Shown in pieces: positions 52,241 through 61,178 of a stretch of 64,000 nucleotides of DNA. A program made the position numbers and the translations under genes. The stretch lies in the NCBI GenBank assembly GCA_900538575.1, contig UPZA01000004.1:124001-188000 (forward strand). Reading direction: 5' to 3'. The notes beneath the pieces are model-generated. The model did not search any database. It had not been told where the DNA came from and saw nothing but the letters and a program-made list of their open reading frames with translations. This DNA comes from an uncultured Ruminococcus sp. Its GTDB lineage: Bacteria; Bacillota; Clostridia; Oscillospirales; Ruminococcaceae. Each line of letters opens with the position of its first letter. Position 1 is the first letter of the stretch.

Positions 52241-53516
52241 AAACGGTCTTTCATACGGAGGAATAACGCTGCTGTCCCTGCTGACGCACATATCCCTCCT
52301 TACGGTTGTATTTGTAAAGGGCGACTACGAAACTATAATTTCTCCGATAATTCTTTCATCAGCCGTTCTTGTTTCGGATATACTTTATTTCTTTATACTT
52401 AAATTCCTAAAGCAAAACACGTACACATTGGATATACTTCTCATAACTCTTTTAAATATGAGCGTTATTTTCCAATCATGCTTCGGAGGCGTGGGATTTG
52501 CATTAAAGCATTTCATTTTTTCCATACTGGCTCTCATATGCTGTCAGGTTGGCTTCAAGCTTGCACAAAATTATCATTTTATAGAAAAATATAAATATAT
52601 ATTCTACGGAATTTGCGGCGTACTCATAGTTTCTATCCTGCTTTTTACCGGAAGCAGAGGAATGTGGATAGATTTGGGATTCATAACTATCCAGCCTTCC
52701 GAATTTCTTAAGGTTTTCTTCGTTCTTGTATTCGCCACTTCAATCGCACAGCAGCAGAAAAAGAAAAAGGTATTGTTTGTAAGAGTAGTTTACGACAATA
52801 TGGCGCTTCTTGCTTTAACAGGAATCATTATGCTTCTTCAGTGGTGGTGCCGGGATCTCGGAAGTCTGCCGACCTTCGCCGCAGTTGCCGGATGCGGCTT
52901 TCTTATGCGAATCTGCTATCCTAAGGCAAAGCTGTCTAAAAAGCTTATAATAAGCCTCAGCTCCGTCGGACTTGTTGTAATAATAATCGCTTTAAAATTC
53001 GCTCCGTCATATGTTCAGGATAGACTTAACGTTGATATATGGAGCGATCCAACAGGCAACGGATGGCAGCAGTGTCAGGCGCTTATAGCCATAGCAGAGG
53101 GCGGATGGTTTGGAAAAGGACCGGGTCACGGAGCGCTTTACAAGGTTCCGGCGGCAGACACTGACATAGTTTTTTCTTCTATCTGCGAGGAATGGGGAAT
53201 GCTTATGGCGCTGCTGGCAGTATTTATGATTATATTGCTCCTTGCAACAGCGCTGATAAATATACCGCGCTCATATTTCCACACTACTCTGACGGTAGGA
53301 GTATGCGCCGCTTTCATTGCACAGATGGCGCTTAATATATTCGGTTCATGTAATATGATACCGTTTACAGGAGTAACAATACCGTTTATTTCACAGGGAG
53401 GAAGCTCCATGCTGGCATGCGGCTTTATGATCGGTTTCCTAAAGGCCGGACAGGCGACGGTTTTCCCTGTTCCGATAAGACCGTCGCAACCTAAAATAAA
53501 CAGGAGAGCAGTATGA
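52233..53516 (+). CDS. SEDS-family peptidoglycan polymerase (FtsW/RodA/SpoVE)
   Basis: A 427-residue polytopic protein with about ten helices. SEDS marks are the G-S-R-G-M-W-I-D-L-G segment near 145, I-Q-P-S-E-F-L-K, W-W-C-R-D-L-G-S, G-G-W-F-G-K-G-P-G-H-G and the late P-F-T-G-V-T-I-P-F-I-S-Q-G-G-S. It polymerises lipid II into glycan strands with a class B PBP, here the next gene. The sequence alone does not say whether it serves division or elongation. Confidence 0.9.
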   Translation: MYKNGLSYGGITLLSLLTHISLLTVVFVKGDYETIISPIILSSAVLVSDILYFFILKFLKQNTYTLDILLITLLNMSVIFQSCFGGVGFALKHFIFSILALICCQVGFKLAQNYHFIEKYKYIFYGICGVLIVSILLFTGSRGMWIDLGFITIQPSEFLKVFFVLVFATSIAQQQKKKKVLFVRVVYDNMALLALTGIIMLLQWWCRDLGSLPTFAAVAGCGFLMRICYPKAKLSKKLIISLSSVGLVVIIIALKFAPSYVQDRLNVDIWSDPTGNGWQQCQALIAIAEGGWFGKGPGHGALYKVPAADTDIVFSSICEEWGMLMALLAVFMIILLLATALINIPRSYFHTTLTVGVCAAFIAQMALNIFGSCNMIPFTGVTIPFISQGGSSMLACGFMIGFLKAGQATVFPVPIRPSQPKINRRAV

Positions 53517-54856
53517 AAAGCTTAAAAAGAGGAAAAAATCTGATAACATTTATGATGCTGGTATTCCTTGCCGGAATAATTATGCTGATAGTTAAAATTC
53601 AGATGGAGGCGTCGTTTTATATAAGCAATTCAGGTTCACGAGATCTTGGCTATGTTTATGACTGCAACGGCGACATAATTTTTGACGACGAAGCTCAAGA
53701 GGGAGATTATCCGGACGGTTATTTCAAAGACGTCGGCAATCTCATAGGCGACGCCAGCGGTCAGATGACCAATACGTTAGTCGCAAACAACCTTGAAAGA
53801 CTCAGCAACTACAGCTTTACTAAAGGCATTACAAGAAAAGGCGGAAAGGCGGCTATTTACACTACGCTTGACCACAGAGCAAATGAGAGGGTATATTCTG
53901 CGTTCGGCAGTAAAAACGGCTGCGCTATAGCATATAACTACAAAACCGGAGAAATATTGATATGCGTCAGCAAACCGAACGTAGATCCTCTGAAGGGCTA
54001 CGAGGACCTTGAGGAAGGAAGTCTTCTCTGCAAAGCGTTTTACAAAACCGTTCCCGGTTCAACTCAGAAAATTTCAACTCTCATAGCCGCTGTAGAAACT
54101 ATGGGTATTGATAAGCTGAGCGAAAAATCATTCGTCTGCGAAGGCAGCTATACAAACCGTACGGGAGAAGTAATCAATTGTCATAACCTTTACGGTCACG
54201 GAACGCAAAATATAACCGAAGCCTTTCAGAATAGCTGCAATCCGTTTTTTGCACAGCTTGTAGAGGATTCCGACTGGAATCTGAGCGATATTGAAAAAAT
54301 ATACAGGAGACTTGGATTTTCGGTGAACGGATCCGCGTCAGGTTCCATAGACATTAACGGAATAATTTCTCAGACTGCTTCAACGGAGCTTACGGATAAA
54401 TATGAATTCAACACTCAGTGGAGCTGTATCGGTCAGGGCATGAGTATTGTAAGTCCCTGCCAGATGATGATGTGGCAAAGCGCAATAGCCAATGAATCCG
54501 GCAAATCAACTATGCCCTATCTGATAGACCATGTAACAAACGTAAACGGCAGAACAGTCGAATCATCGTCAGTTTCATATTCAGATCAGCTATTTTCATC
54601 ATCTACCGCATCAGAAGTCAAAAAAATAATGCTGGAAAACGGACTGAATTATACCGGCTCCATACCCGGTTACAATCTTGGTATCAAAAGCGGTACCGCG
54701 CAGGTCAAAAACGGTGAAGAAGAAAATTCGCTGCTTACCGGTTTTGTAGATGATGAAAGCTTTCCGATTGCCTTTGCCGTTTTAATAGAAAACCGACAGT
54801 CCTCTGATATATCAACCGATTCTATTGTTTACGAAATTTTATCAAATCTTGATTAA
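53513..54856 (+). CDS. Class B penicillin-binding protein transpeptidase
   Basis: A 447-residue transpeptidase with an N-terminal membrane helix (about 10-28). Active-site motifs are S-T-Q-K (183-186), S-C-N (241-243) and K-S-G-T near 393. The N-terminal dimerisation region is short. It overlaps the SEDS gene by four bases. It resembles the PbpA-type partner seen in actinobacterial and clostridial FHA-RodA-PbpA clusters. Confidence 0.9.
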   Translation: MKSLKRGKNLITFMMLVFLAGIIMLIVKIQMEASFYISNSGSRDLGYVYDCNGDIIFDDEAQEGDYPDGYFKDVGNLIGDASGQMTNTLVANNLERLSNYSFTKGITRKGGKAAIYTTLDHRANERVYSAFGSKNGCAIAYNYKTGEILICVSKPNVDPLKGYEDLEEGSLLCKAFYKTVPGSTQKISTLIAAVETMGIDKLSEKSFVCEGSYTNRTGEVINCHNLYGHGTQNITEAFQNSCNPFFAQLVEDSDWNLSDIEKIYRRLGFSVNGSASGSIDINGIISQTASTELTDKYEFNTQWSCIGQGMSIVSPCQMMMWQSAIANESGKSTMPYLIDHVTNVNGRTVESSSVSYSDQLFSSSTASEVKKIMLENGLNYTGSIPGYNLGIKSGTAQVKNGEEENSLLTGFVDDESFPIAFAVLIENRQSSDISTDSIVYEILSNLD

Positions 54857-54870
54857 AACTTTCATTTTAC

Positions 54871-54898
54871 TTGACTTTTTTTATTAATTGTGTATAAT
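54871..54898 (+). promoter_or_regulatory. Promoter of the GH5 gene
   Basis: TTGACT (54871-54876) and TATAAT (54893-54898) are 16 bases apart. The TGTTYAYA repeat found at the other dockerin genes is not present here. Confidence 0.75.
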
Positions 54899-54950
54899 AT
54901 AATAAGAGAAGATTGATGGAATTTTATTAACTATTTGAGGAGGATTACAA

Positions 54951-56729
54951 TTGAAAATCAAAAAGTTGCTTATTTCCTGCGCAGCTCTTTTTGCTGTGGC
55001 AGCGTCGTGCATGACCTCCGCTTTTACAGGCATTACGTCTTCAGCGGAAACTGATGACTGCAACGACGACTGGCTGCATGCGTCGGGCAGCAGGCTTTAT
55101 GACATGAACGGCAACGAAGTATGGCTGACCGGAGCCAACTGGTTCGGATTCAACTGTTCGGAAAATGTTCCCCACGGACTTTACGCCGCCGACTGTGACA
55201 AATTTTTATCTAATGTTGCCGATAAAGGAATTAATATTATACGGTTTCCTATTTCCACAGAGCTGATTTATTCATGGATGAAGGGAACTCCGAATCCGGT
55301 GCAGAGTGTTCAGGCAGGATATGATCCTCCGTATGTGGACATAAACAGAGACTTTGTTCTTGAGGACGGAAAAACTCTTAAAAACAGTGAAGAAATATTT
55401 GATATAATTATGCAGAAATGCAAAAAATACGGTATTAAAGCGCTCATTGACATTCACAGCCCCCATTCCGACAATTCCGGACATAACTATAATTTATGGT
55501 ATGGTAAGGAGACAAAGGACGGTACTCTTATAACTACAGACATATGGATAGACACGCTTGTTTACCTTGCCGATAAATACAAAAACGATGATACGATCGT
55601 TGCCTATGATTTAAAGAACGAGCCGCACGGTAAAGGTCAGGAAGGAAGCAGCGCCGCAAAATGGGACGATTCAACTGATGAAAATAACTGGGCATATGCG
55701 GCGACCAAATGCGCCAATGCTATACTCGACGTCAATCCAAACGCGCTTATACTAATAGAAGGCGTTGAACAGCATTTAAGAAGCAGCAGCTTTACATGGG
55801 GACAGCCTGATTCCGAATCAAATCCGCCTTATTATGCAGGATGGTGGGGAGGCAATCTCAGAGGAGTTAAGGATTATCCTATAGAATTGGGATCTGCTGA
55901 AAGAAACAGCCAGATTGTTTATTCTCCGCACGATTACGGTCCGTCGGTGTGGCCTCAGTCATGGTTTCAGAAGGATTTTACAACACAGTCTCTGCTTGAC
56001 GATTACTGGTACGACACATGGGCATATATAAATGATCAGGATATCGCGCCGCTGCTTATCGGTGAATGGGGCGGTCATATGGACGGCGCAGAAAATCAAA
56101 AATGGATGGAATTACTGCGCGATTACATGATAGACAATCATATTAATCATACATTCTGGTGTCTTAATCCGAATTCGGGCGATACGGGCGGACTTTTAAG
56201 CTATGATTTCATGACATGGGATGAGGAAAAATACGGTCTATTTGAAAAATCTCTCTGGCAAACAAATGTTTCGGGAAAGTATATAGGACTTGATCACAAA
56301 ATACCGTTAGGCGAAAACGGAACCGGAATGACTGTTACAGAATATTACGAAAAATACGCCGATTCTGAAGGAAGCAATCTCGATTCAGACGGTTCAGTCA
56401 ATCCGAAGCCGACAGAGGAAACAACAGAGCCTTCACAGGCGGAAACTGAAGCTTCTACAACTGTAACCGAAGCTTCATCTGCAACATCAAAGCCTTCTGA
56501 CGAAGTTACTGCTTCGAAATACGGCGACGTAAATTTAGACGGCAGTGTAAATATTGCGGACGTTGTAGCGATAAATATGTATCTGCTTAATCCGGAATTA
56601 AATACGCTGGAGCCGTTAGGAGCGGCGAACGCCGATTGCGCCAAGGACGGTGAAATTACAACATCGGACAGCCTGCTTCTTATGAATTATGTAGCTATGG
56701 TTGTAACCGAGGATAAGCTTGGACAGTAA
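54951..56729 (+). CDS. Secreted GH5 cellulase with dockerin
   Basis: A 592-residue cellulosomal endoglucanase with a TTG start, well supported by GAGGAGG about 10 bases before it. A signal peptide covers about 1-32. The GH5 barrel spans about 40-445; the acid/base is Glu224 in K-N-E-P-H and the nucleophile Glu372 in I-G-E-W-G-G-H. A Thr/Ser/Glu-rich linker (about 455-520) leads to a dockerin (about 523-592) nearly identical in its second half to that of the GH9 protein, so both should bind the same cohesin type. Single gene with its own terminator. Confidence 0.95.
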   Translation: MKIKKLLISCAALFAVAASCMTSAFTGITSSAETDDCNDDWLHASGSRLYDMNGNEVWLTGANWFGFNCSENVPHGLYAADCDKFLSNVADKGINIIRFPISTELIYSWMKGTPNPVQSVQAGYDPPYVDINRDFVLEDGKTLKNSEEIFDIIMQKCKKYGIKALIDIHSPHSDNSGHNYNLWYGKETKDGTLITTDIWIDTLVYLADKYKNDDTIVAYDLKNEPHGKGQEGSSAAKWDDSTDENNWAYAATKCANAILDVNPNALILIEGVEQHLRSSSFTWGQPDSESNPPYYAGWWGGNLRGVKDYPIELGSAERNSQIVYSPHDYGPSVWPQSWFQKDFTTQSLLDDYWYDTWAYINDQDIAPLLIGEWGGHMDGAENQKWMELLRDYMIDNHINHTFWCLNPNSGDTGGLLSYDFMTWDEEKYGLFEKSLWQTNVSGKYIGLDHKIPLGENGTGMTVTEYYEKYADSEGSNLDSDGSVNPKPTEETTEPSQAETEASTTVTEASSATSKPSDEVTASKYGDVNLDGSVNIADVVAINMYLLNPELNTLEPLGAANADCAKDGEITTSDSLLLMNYVAMVVTEDKLGQ

Positions 56730-56737
56730 TATAAAAT

Positions 56738-56774
56738 TATAAAGCCGCTTAGTAATTAAACTAAGCGGCTTTAT
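56738..56774. terminator. Bidirectional terminator between GH5 and tspO
   Basis: AAAGCCGCTTAGT pairs with ACTAAGCGGCTTT perfectly, serving the convergent GH5 and TspO genes. Confidence 0.88.
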
Positions 56775-56778
56775 AATT

Positions 56779-57252
56779 TCAATTAAGAACCAATATGCCT
56801 ATATTAAGATATGCTGCGAAAATAGTCCAAATAAGATACGGCAGATTGATATATGCGGCAGCCGGACTAATTTTTCTGAAAATCATAATCATAAATATTA
56901 TCAGTATCAGCAGAATTATGATTACTGCAACAGATAATCCCATTTGCTGAAATTTGAAAAATACGATACTCCACAAAAAGTTTACAAATAATTGCAATCC
57001 GTATAAAGTCAAAGCGAATTTCTTTTTACTGTCGCTTGCGTCTGAAACATAAATCATATACGCCGAAACTCCCATAAGAGCGTAAATAAAAAACCAAACT
57101 GCCGGAAAAACTGCTGAGGGAGGAGACAAAGACGGTTTTGTCAGCTCACTGTAATAAGAAAACGCGTTTCCTGTAATAAGTCCTGACAATGCCCCTACCA
57201 GTTCTGTAATCACAATAAATATAAGCAGCTCAGTTAATTGTATCTTTTTCAT
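56779..57252 (-). CDS. tspO: TspO/MBR-family membrane protein
   Basis: A 157-residue five-helix protein of the tryptophan-rich sensory/translocator family. It has the typical L-T-K-P-S-L-S-P-P near 38, V-F-P-A-V-W-F-F-I-Y-A-L-M-G, and N-F-L-W-S-I-V-F-F. Members bind porphyrins and other hydrophobic ligands. I chose ATG at 57252 with AGGAG upstream. Monocistronic. Confidence 0.92.
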   Translation of the reverse strand: MKKIQLTELLIFIVITELVGALSGLITGNAFSYYSELTKPSLSPPSAVFPAVWFFIYALMGVSAYMIYVSDASDSKKKFALTLYGLQLFVNFLWSIVFFKFQQMGLSVAVIIILLILIIFMIMIFRKISPAAAYINLPYLIWTIFAAYLNIGILVLN

Positions 57253-57333
57253 AATCACTCCTGTTAAATATTAATTTTAATATATTTAAATTTATGCGGC
57301 TTATATATAATTAATTCGTATTTTACTATGAAT

Positions 57334-57356
57334 AAAAAACGGCGGCAAATGCCGCC
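57334..57356 (-). terminator. Terminator after the ABC-2 permease gene
   Basis: GGCGGCA pairs with TGCCGCC, followed on the minus strand by GTTTTTTATT. Confidence 0.8.
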
Positions 57357-57365
57357 TCGCATATA

Positions 57366-58274
57366 TTAATTAGCTTTTCTGCCTTTCCAGACGTTAAGAA
57401 CGATATAAATTGCTATTAAAATAATAACTGAAACTCCAAGAATTAAATACATTGAAGTAATACTTACGTCATTTCCGAAAAAATATAGATTGCAGTCAAC
57501 TAAATCCTTAATTCCGTTTATAACTTCTGATGGAAATCCCTGATTTTCCATTTCCTCAAAAACGCCGCGAAGAGCATGATTTCTCATAAGAGAAGTACCG
57601 TATGTTCCGGGCAGAAAAGAAATTACCTTTTGAAGCCCTTCCCCGAACTGGGATATAGGCATATAGGCTCCGCATATAAATCCGTATCCTGCGCTTATAA
57701 TAGTACCAACTGCCGACATTTGTCCCTGTGACGACAGAAAAAAATTAACTATACTTGACAAGGCGGCGCCAAACATAACCAATAAAAATATGTCAAGCAT
57801 TATAAAAATAATATCTGTAATCGACAAATACCAGCCTGTATTTGCTATGTATACCAGTGAAGCTGCGGCGGCAACAATGCAAATAATAAGAGTAGTCAAT
57901 ACGGTGGAAATATAATATCCTAAAGCTAATGTTGAGTTTTTAACAGGCGCAATTCCCAAATCATGTCGCGCCCCTGTTACCTTATCCTGAACCATAAGCA
58001 TATTGGAACAGAATGAAACTGTAACACAGCAAACCGCAAGCAAAGAGGAAAAAAGCTGTCCTCCTACGCAACCGTTTATTAACTTATCCGGCGCTGTAAA
58101 ACCGTTTCCCATATTTTCCAAGCTTCCGCTGAAAGTGTCACGGTAAACATTATTTAAAAATGTAGAATAAAGAAACAGAAGTATCAGCGGCGTTATAAGG
58201 GAAGTAAAAAACATCCCCTTATCTTTAAAAAACAGCTTAGTATCTCGTTTTATAAGAGCCTTCAGTTTACTCAT
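57366..58274 (-). CDS. ABC-2 type exporter permease
   Basis: A 302-residue protein with six or seven hydrophobic helices, starting with the amphipathic K-A-L-I-K-R-D-T-K-L-F-F-K-D-K-G-M-F segment typical of ABC-2 permeases. An external loop (about 40-75) lies after the first helix. Overlaps the ATPase gene by four bases. The cargo (drug, lipid or polysaccharide) cannot be told from sequence. Confidence 0.87.
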   Translation of the reverse strand: MSKLKALIKRDTKLFFKDKGMFFTSLITPLILLFLYSTFLNNVYRDTFSGSLENMGNGFTAPDKLINGCVGGQLFSSLLAVCCVTVSFCSNMLMVQDKVTGARHDLGIAPVKNSTLALGYYISTVLTTLIICIVAAAASLVYIANTGWYLSITDIIFIMLDIFLLVMFGAALSSIVNFFLSSQGQMSAVGTIISAGYGFICGAYMPISQFGEGLQKVISFLPGTYGTSLMRNHALRGVFEEMENQGFPSEVINGIKDLVDCNLYFFGNDVSITSMYLILGVSVIILIAIYIVLNVWKGRKAN

Positions 58275-59182
58275 TTTTCTGATCCTCCCAAAAGTTTTTT
58301 ACCTGTAACCGAGAGAAAAACATCGTCCATTTTACCCTTTACAATTTCATAATCCTCAAAAATTTCCGGGTACTTTATTATAAGCTTCGTTGCCTCCGAT
58401 GTATTTGGCACCGCAATACGATATGCTCCCCTTAAATATTCATAATCTGAAAATCTCTTTTTTACCTGTTTCTCGTCAACTCCGTAAAGAGTAATAAAAT
58501 CTCCGGTATACTCGTTTTTCAATTCACGGGGAGTACCCTCTGCTGAAATTCTTCCACCGTCTAAAATAACAACATAATCGGCGTCTGACGCTTCTTCCAT
58601 ATAATGCGTCGTTAAAAATACAGTCATTTTATTTTTATCCTTTAAACCTGAAATTACATTCCAAAGTAATTTTCTTGTCTGAGGATCAAGTCCCGTTGTC
58701 GGCTCGTCCAGGATAAGTATTTTCGGTTCATGAAGCAACGCACGCGCAACATCAATTCTGCGCCTCTGTCCGCCGGAAAGCTTTCCGACAGCTCTTCCAA
58801 GTAAATCATCAAATTCAAGAAGCTGTGAAAGCTCTGAAAGTCTGTTCTTAAAGGCTTTACCGTTTATACCGTAAAGAGCCGCACGACTTTCCAAATTGTC
58901 CTTGACAGTCAAAGCCTTATCAAGTACCGAATTCTGAAATACCACACCCAATTTATTTTTTATTTTACTCATATCAAAATCAAGATCCAAATCGTCTATT
59001 ATAACCTTTCCTGAATCCTTAGCAAGCTGACCGCACATAATAGATATTGCAGTGCTTTTGCCCGCACCGTTTACTCCCAGAAACGCAAACAGCTCTCCCT
59101 CTTTGACCTTAAGACTCAGGTCCTGTACAGCCCTTACCTCGCCGAAGCTCTTATTAAGATTACTTATTTTTATAATATTCAT
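58271..59182 (-). CDS. ABC exporter ATP-binding protein
   Basis: A 303-residue ATPase of the DrrA/CcmA type with Walker A G-V-N-G-A-G-K-S-T, signature K-L-S-G-G-Q-R-R-R-I-D, Walker B I-L-I-L-D-E-P-T-T-G-L-D and the H-switch T-T-H-Y-M-E-E-A. The C-terminal about 80 residues form the usual regulatory extension. It powers the ABC-2 permease encoded next. Confidence 0.92.
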   Translation of the reverse strand: MNIIKISNLNKSFGEVRAVQDLSLKVKEGELFAFLGVNGAGKSTAISIMCGQLAKDSGKVIIDDLDLDFDMSKIKNKLGVVFQNSVLDKALTVKDNLESRAALYGINGKAFKNRLSELSQLLEFDDLLGRAVGKLSGGQRRRIDVARALLHEPKILILDEPTTGLDPQTRKLLWNVISGLKDKNKMTVFLTTHYMEEASDADYVVILDGGRISAEGTPRELKNEYTGDFITLYGVDEKQVKKRFSDYEYLRGAYRIAVPNTSEATKLIIKYPEIFEDYEIVKGKMDDVFLSVTGKKLLGGSEK

Positions 59183-59300
59183 ATATCCTTCCTTTCAAAG
59201 CTTATTATTTTAGTTATTTAACTATACAACGTTTTTAAATTTATTCAGGTTTTATGACTATGGCAATTTTATAGTTCAGTTTTCAAATCACATCTATATA

Positions 59301-59329
59301 AGTATAACATATGATTTATGAAATAGCAA
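59301..59329 (-). promoter_or_regulatory. Promoter of the ABC exporter operon
   Basis: On the minus strand TTGCTA (59329-59324) and TATACT (59306-59301) are 17 bases apart, giving a leader of about 110 bases. Confidence 0.6.
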
Positions 59330-59351
59330 ATTATAATATTCTTTCTCTAAA

Positions 59352-59370
59352 TGTAAACTTTTTATGAACA
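59352..59370. promoter_or_regulatory. 11-bp-spaced repeat between divergent promoters
   Basis: TGTAAACT (59352) and TATGAACA (59363) are 11 bases apart. On the minus strand they read TGTTCATA then AGTTTACA, the same pattern as the GH9 and small dockerin boxes. The site lies 22 bases upstream of the ABC -35 and 14 bases upstream of the candidate small-RNA -35. Confidence 0.5.
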
Positions 59371-59384
59371 AACATAGAAAAGTC

Positions 59385-59413
59385 TTGAAATTTGTAAAAA
59401 AATGGTATATAAT
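59385..59413 (+). promoter_or_regulatory. Promoter of the candidate small RNA
   Basis: TTGAAA (59385-59390) and TATAAT (59408-59413) are 17 bases apart, with no protein gene downstream on this strand. Confidence 0.7.
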
Positions 59414-59419
59414 TAATTC

Positions 59420-59499
59420 GTAATCTTAAAAACCCTGAGTTTATAAGATTTCCCTCATTTTTTCAAAATCCCGTCTTAATCTAAGGCGGGATTTTTTTT
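59420..59499 (+). ncRNA. Candidate small RNA of about 80 nt
   Basis: A consensus promoter is followed after about 45 bases by an intrinsic terminator, with no start codon in between. The transcript would fold a first hairpin (AATCTTA with TAAGATT, about 59422-59450), a single-stranded stretch TTTCCCTCATTTTTTC, and the terminator. The genes on either side are on the other strand, so this is not a leader. No known RNA family was recognised. Confidence 0.55.
59465..59499 (+). terminator. Intrinsic terminator of the candidate small RNA
   Basis: AAAATCCCG pairs with CGGGATTTT, followed by a run of T. Confidence 0.8.
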
Positions 59500-59501
59500 G
59501 C

Positions 59502-59536
59502 ATAAAAAAAGCGGCGTCTGTTTAACACAAACGCCT
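59502..59536 (-). terminator. Terminator after htrA
   Basis: On the minus strand GGCGTTTG pairs with CAGACGCC, followed by GCTTTTTTTATG. Confidence 0.75.
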
Positions 59537-59574
59537 CCGGAAGGATAATTGTTTATATAAAAGATGAAATAATA

Positions 59575-61002
59575 TCAATTTTGAGTAGACTCACTGCCTC
59601 CGAATATTTGATCTCCCTGTGTTACTTCCTCCAAGGTTACATCAATATTAATATCTGCTCCATTCCTTGAAATGTTAAGAGTAATCGTATCTCCCGCATT
59701 ATGCTCATCCTTTTTCTTGTTAAGCTCGTCATCAGTAGATACAGATTCTCCGTTTACGCCGATTATTATATCTCCGGCCTGAATGCCGGCCTTTTCAGCA
59801 GCTCCGTTAGGAGTAACTGATCTAACATAAACGCCGATAGGCATATTATAAAGAGTCGCCGTATATTCATCTACGTTGCTTACGCTGATACCGATCTGCG
59901 GTCTTCCTGTAACATAACCGTAATTAATCAAATCGTCGATAATTGTCTGAGCCTGAGTCATAGGAATAGCAAATCCGAGACCTTCAACAGAAGCAGAACC
60001 TGACGTCGAGTATGTTGACGACATTTTAGCAGAATTTATTCCTATCACCTGACCATAGCTGTTTACAAGCGGGCCGCCCGAATTACCCGAGTTAATCGCT
60101 GCGTCCGTCTGAATAAGGCTCATGTTCTTATCGTTTATAGTAATTTCACGATTCAGCGCAGAAACAATACCGCATGTTACAGAGCCAAAAAGCTCGAATC
60201 CAAGCGGATTACCAATGGCAATAACAAGCTCTCCTACCTGAAGATCGTCGCTGCTGCCAAATTCGGCTGCCTGAAGATCCTTTGCGTCAACCTTTAAAAC
60301 GGCTATATCGGTATCCTCGTCATAGCCCTTTATTGTAGCCTCATACTCGGTTTTATCAGACATAAGTACTGAAACCGAGCTTGCTACGCCGTATCCGTAT
60401 TCTGTGTCGTTAATAACATGGGCGTTAGTAATAATATATCCGTCCGAGGTCATTACAATACCTGTACCAGTTGCAGTTGCCGGCTGAGTCTGAGTCTGCC
60501 CCTGACCGAAAAACCATCCGCCCGACGTGTCTCCGCCGGTCGTTGTAAATTCAGAGGATATTCCTACTACCGCAGGCATAACCTTTTCAACCGCCTCCGG
60601 TATAGTCAGACCGTCTGATCTTGCAGCAAGCTGAAGCCAGCTCTTGCTTTCGCCTGTCGCTTTATTTGACGTCTGCGACGATGAATTATCGTCATCACCG
60701 GAATCTTCTTTTTTGTCGGTTTGAGAGCTACTTGACCTGCTGAAAAAACCGTCAAGCTTGTCATTGCTGTCCAGATACCTGTAGCACTGTATCGAACCTG
60801 CTGAAATTACAGCCGCGCATACTGCAAAAGCAATAACCTTTGTAAACACATGTTTTTTCTTTTTGGGCTTTTCAATATCGGGACCGTTGGACTGCGCATT
60901 GTTTTCCTTCGGATAATTATAGCTGAAAGAACTATGATTATTCTGATCTTCCGAATTATTCTGAACGTTATCTTCAGGACGGTTAAAATCGTTATCTAAC
61001 AT
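59575..61002 (-). CDS. htrA: HtrA/DegP-type membrane-anchored serine protease
   Basis: A 475-residue surface quality-control protease. Residues 1-50 are a cytoplasmic Asn/Pro/Lys-rich tail, a membrane helix lies at about 53-73, and an acidic Ser/Asp-rich spacer precedes the trypsin-like domain. The triad is His195 (T-N-A-H-V), Asp232 (D-T-D-I-A-V) and Ser308 (G-N-S-G-G-P-L). One PDZ domain (about 375-465) includes G-I-Q-A-G-D-I-I. AAAGGAAG precedes the ATG. Single gene with its own terminator. Confidence 0.95.
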   Translation of the reverse strand: MLDNDFNRPEDNVQNNSEDQNNHSSFSYNYPKENNAQSNGPDIEKPKKKKHVFTKVIAFAVCAAVISAGSIQCYRYLDSNDKLDGFFSRSSSSQTDKKEDSGDDDNSSSQTSNKATGESKSWLQLAARSDGLTIPEAVEKVMPAVVGISSEFTTTGGDTSGGWFFGQGQTQTQPATATGTGIVMTSDGYIITNAHVINDTEYGYGVASSVSVLMSDKTEYEATIKGYDEDTDIAVLKVDAKDLQAAEFGSSDDLQVGELVIAIGNPLGFELFGSVTCGIVSALNREITINDKNMSLIQTDAAINSGNSGGPLVNSYGQVIGINSAKMSSTYSTSGSASVEGLGFAIPMTQAQTIIDDLINYGYVTGRPQIGISVSNVDEYTATLYNMPIGVYVRSVTPNGAAEKAGIQAGDIIIGVNGESVSTDDELNKKKDEHNAGDTITLNISRNGADINIDVTLEEVTQGDQIFGGSESTQN

Positions 61003-61099
61003 AATAAAACTTCCTTTCTATGTAAAGCATAATTGTTTTTTGTGTATGATTATATTATACTTTTTTGTGTGAAAACTATATGATAGCCTACAGAAAAAA

Positions 61100-61136
61100 A
61101 TGTAAAAGGCCTGTGCTGAAAATACTTATGCACAGT
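61100..61136 (-). terminator. Weak terminator after sbcC
   Basis: CTGTGC pairs with GCACAG around 13 bases, followed on the minus strand by GCCTTTTACATTTTTTT. Confidence 0.4.
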
Positions 61137-61178
61137 GTGCGGCATATAATTAATAACGCTTTACAAATTTATAAGCTA

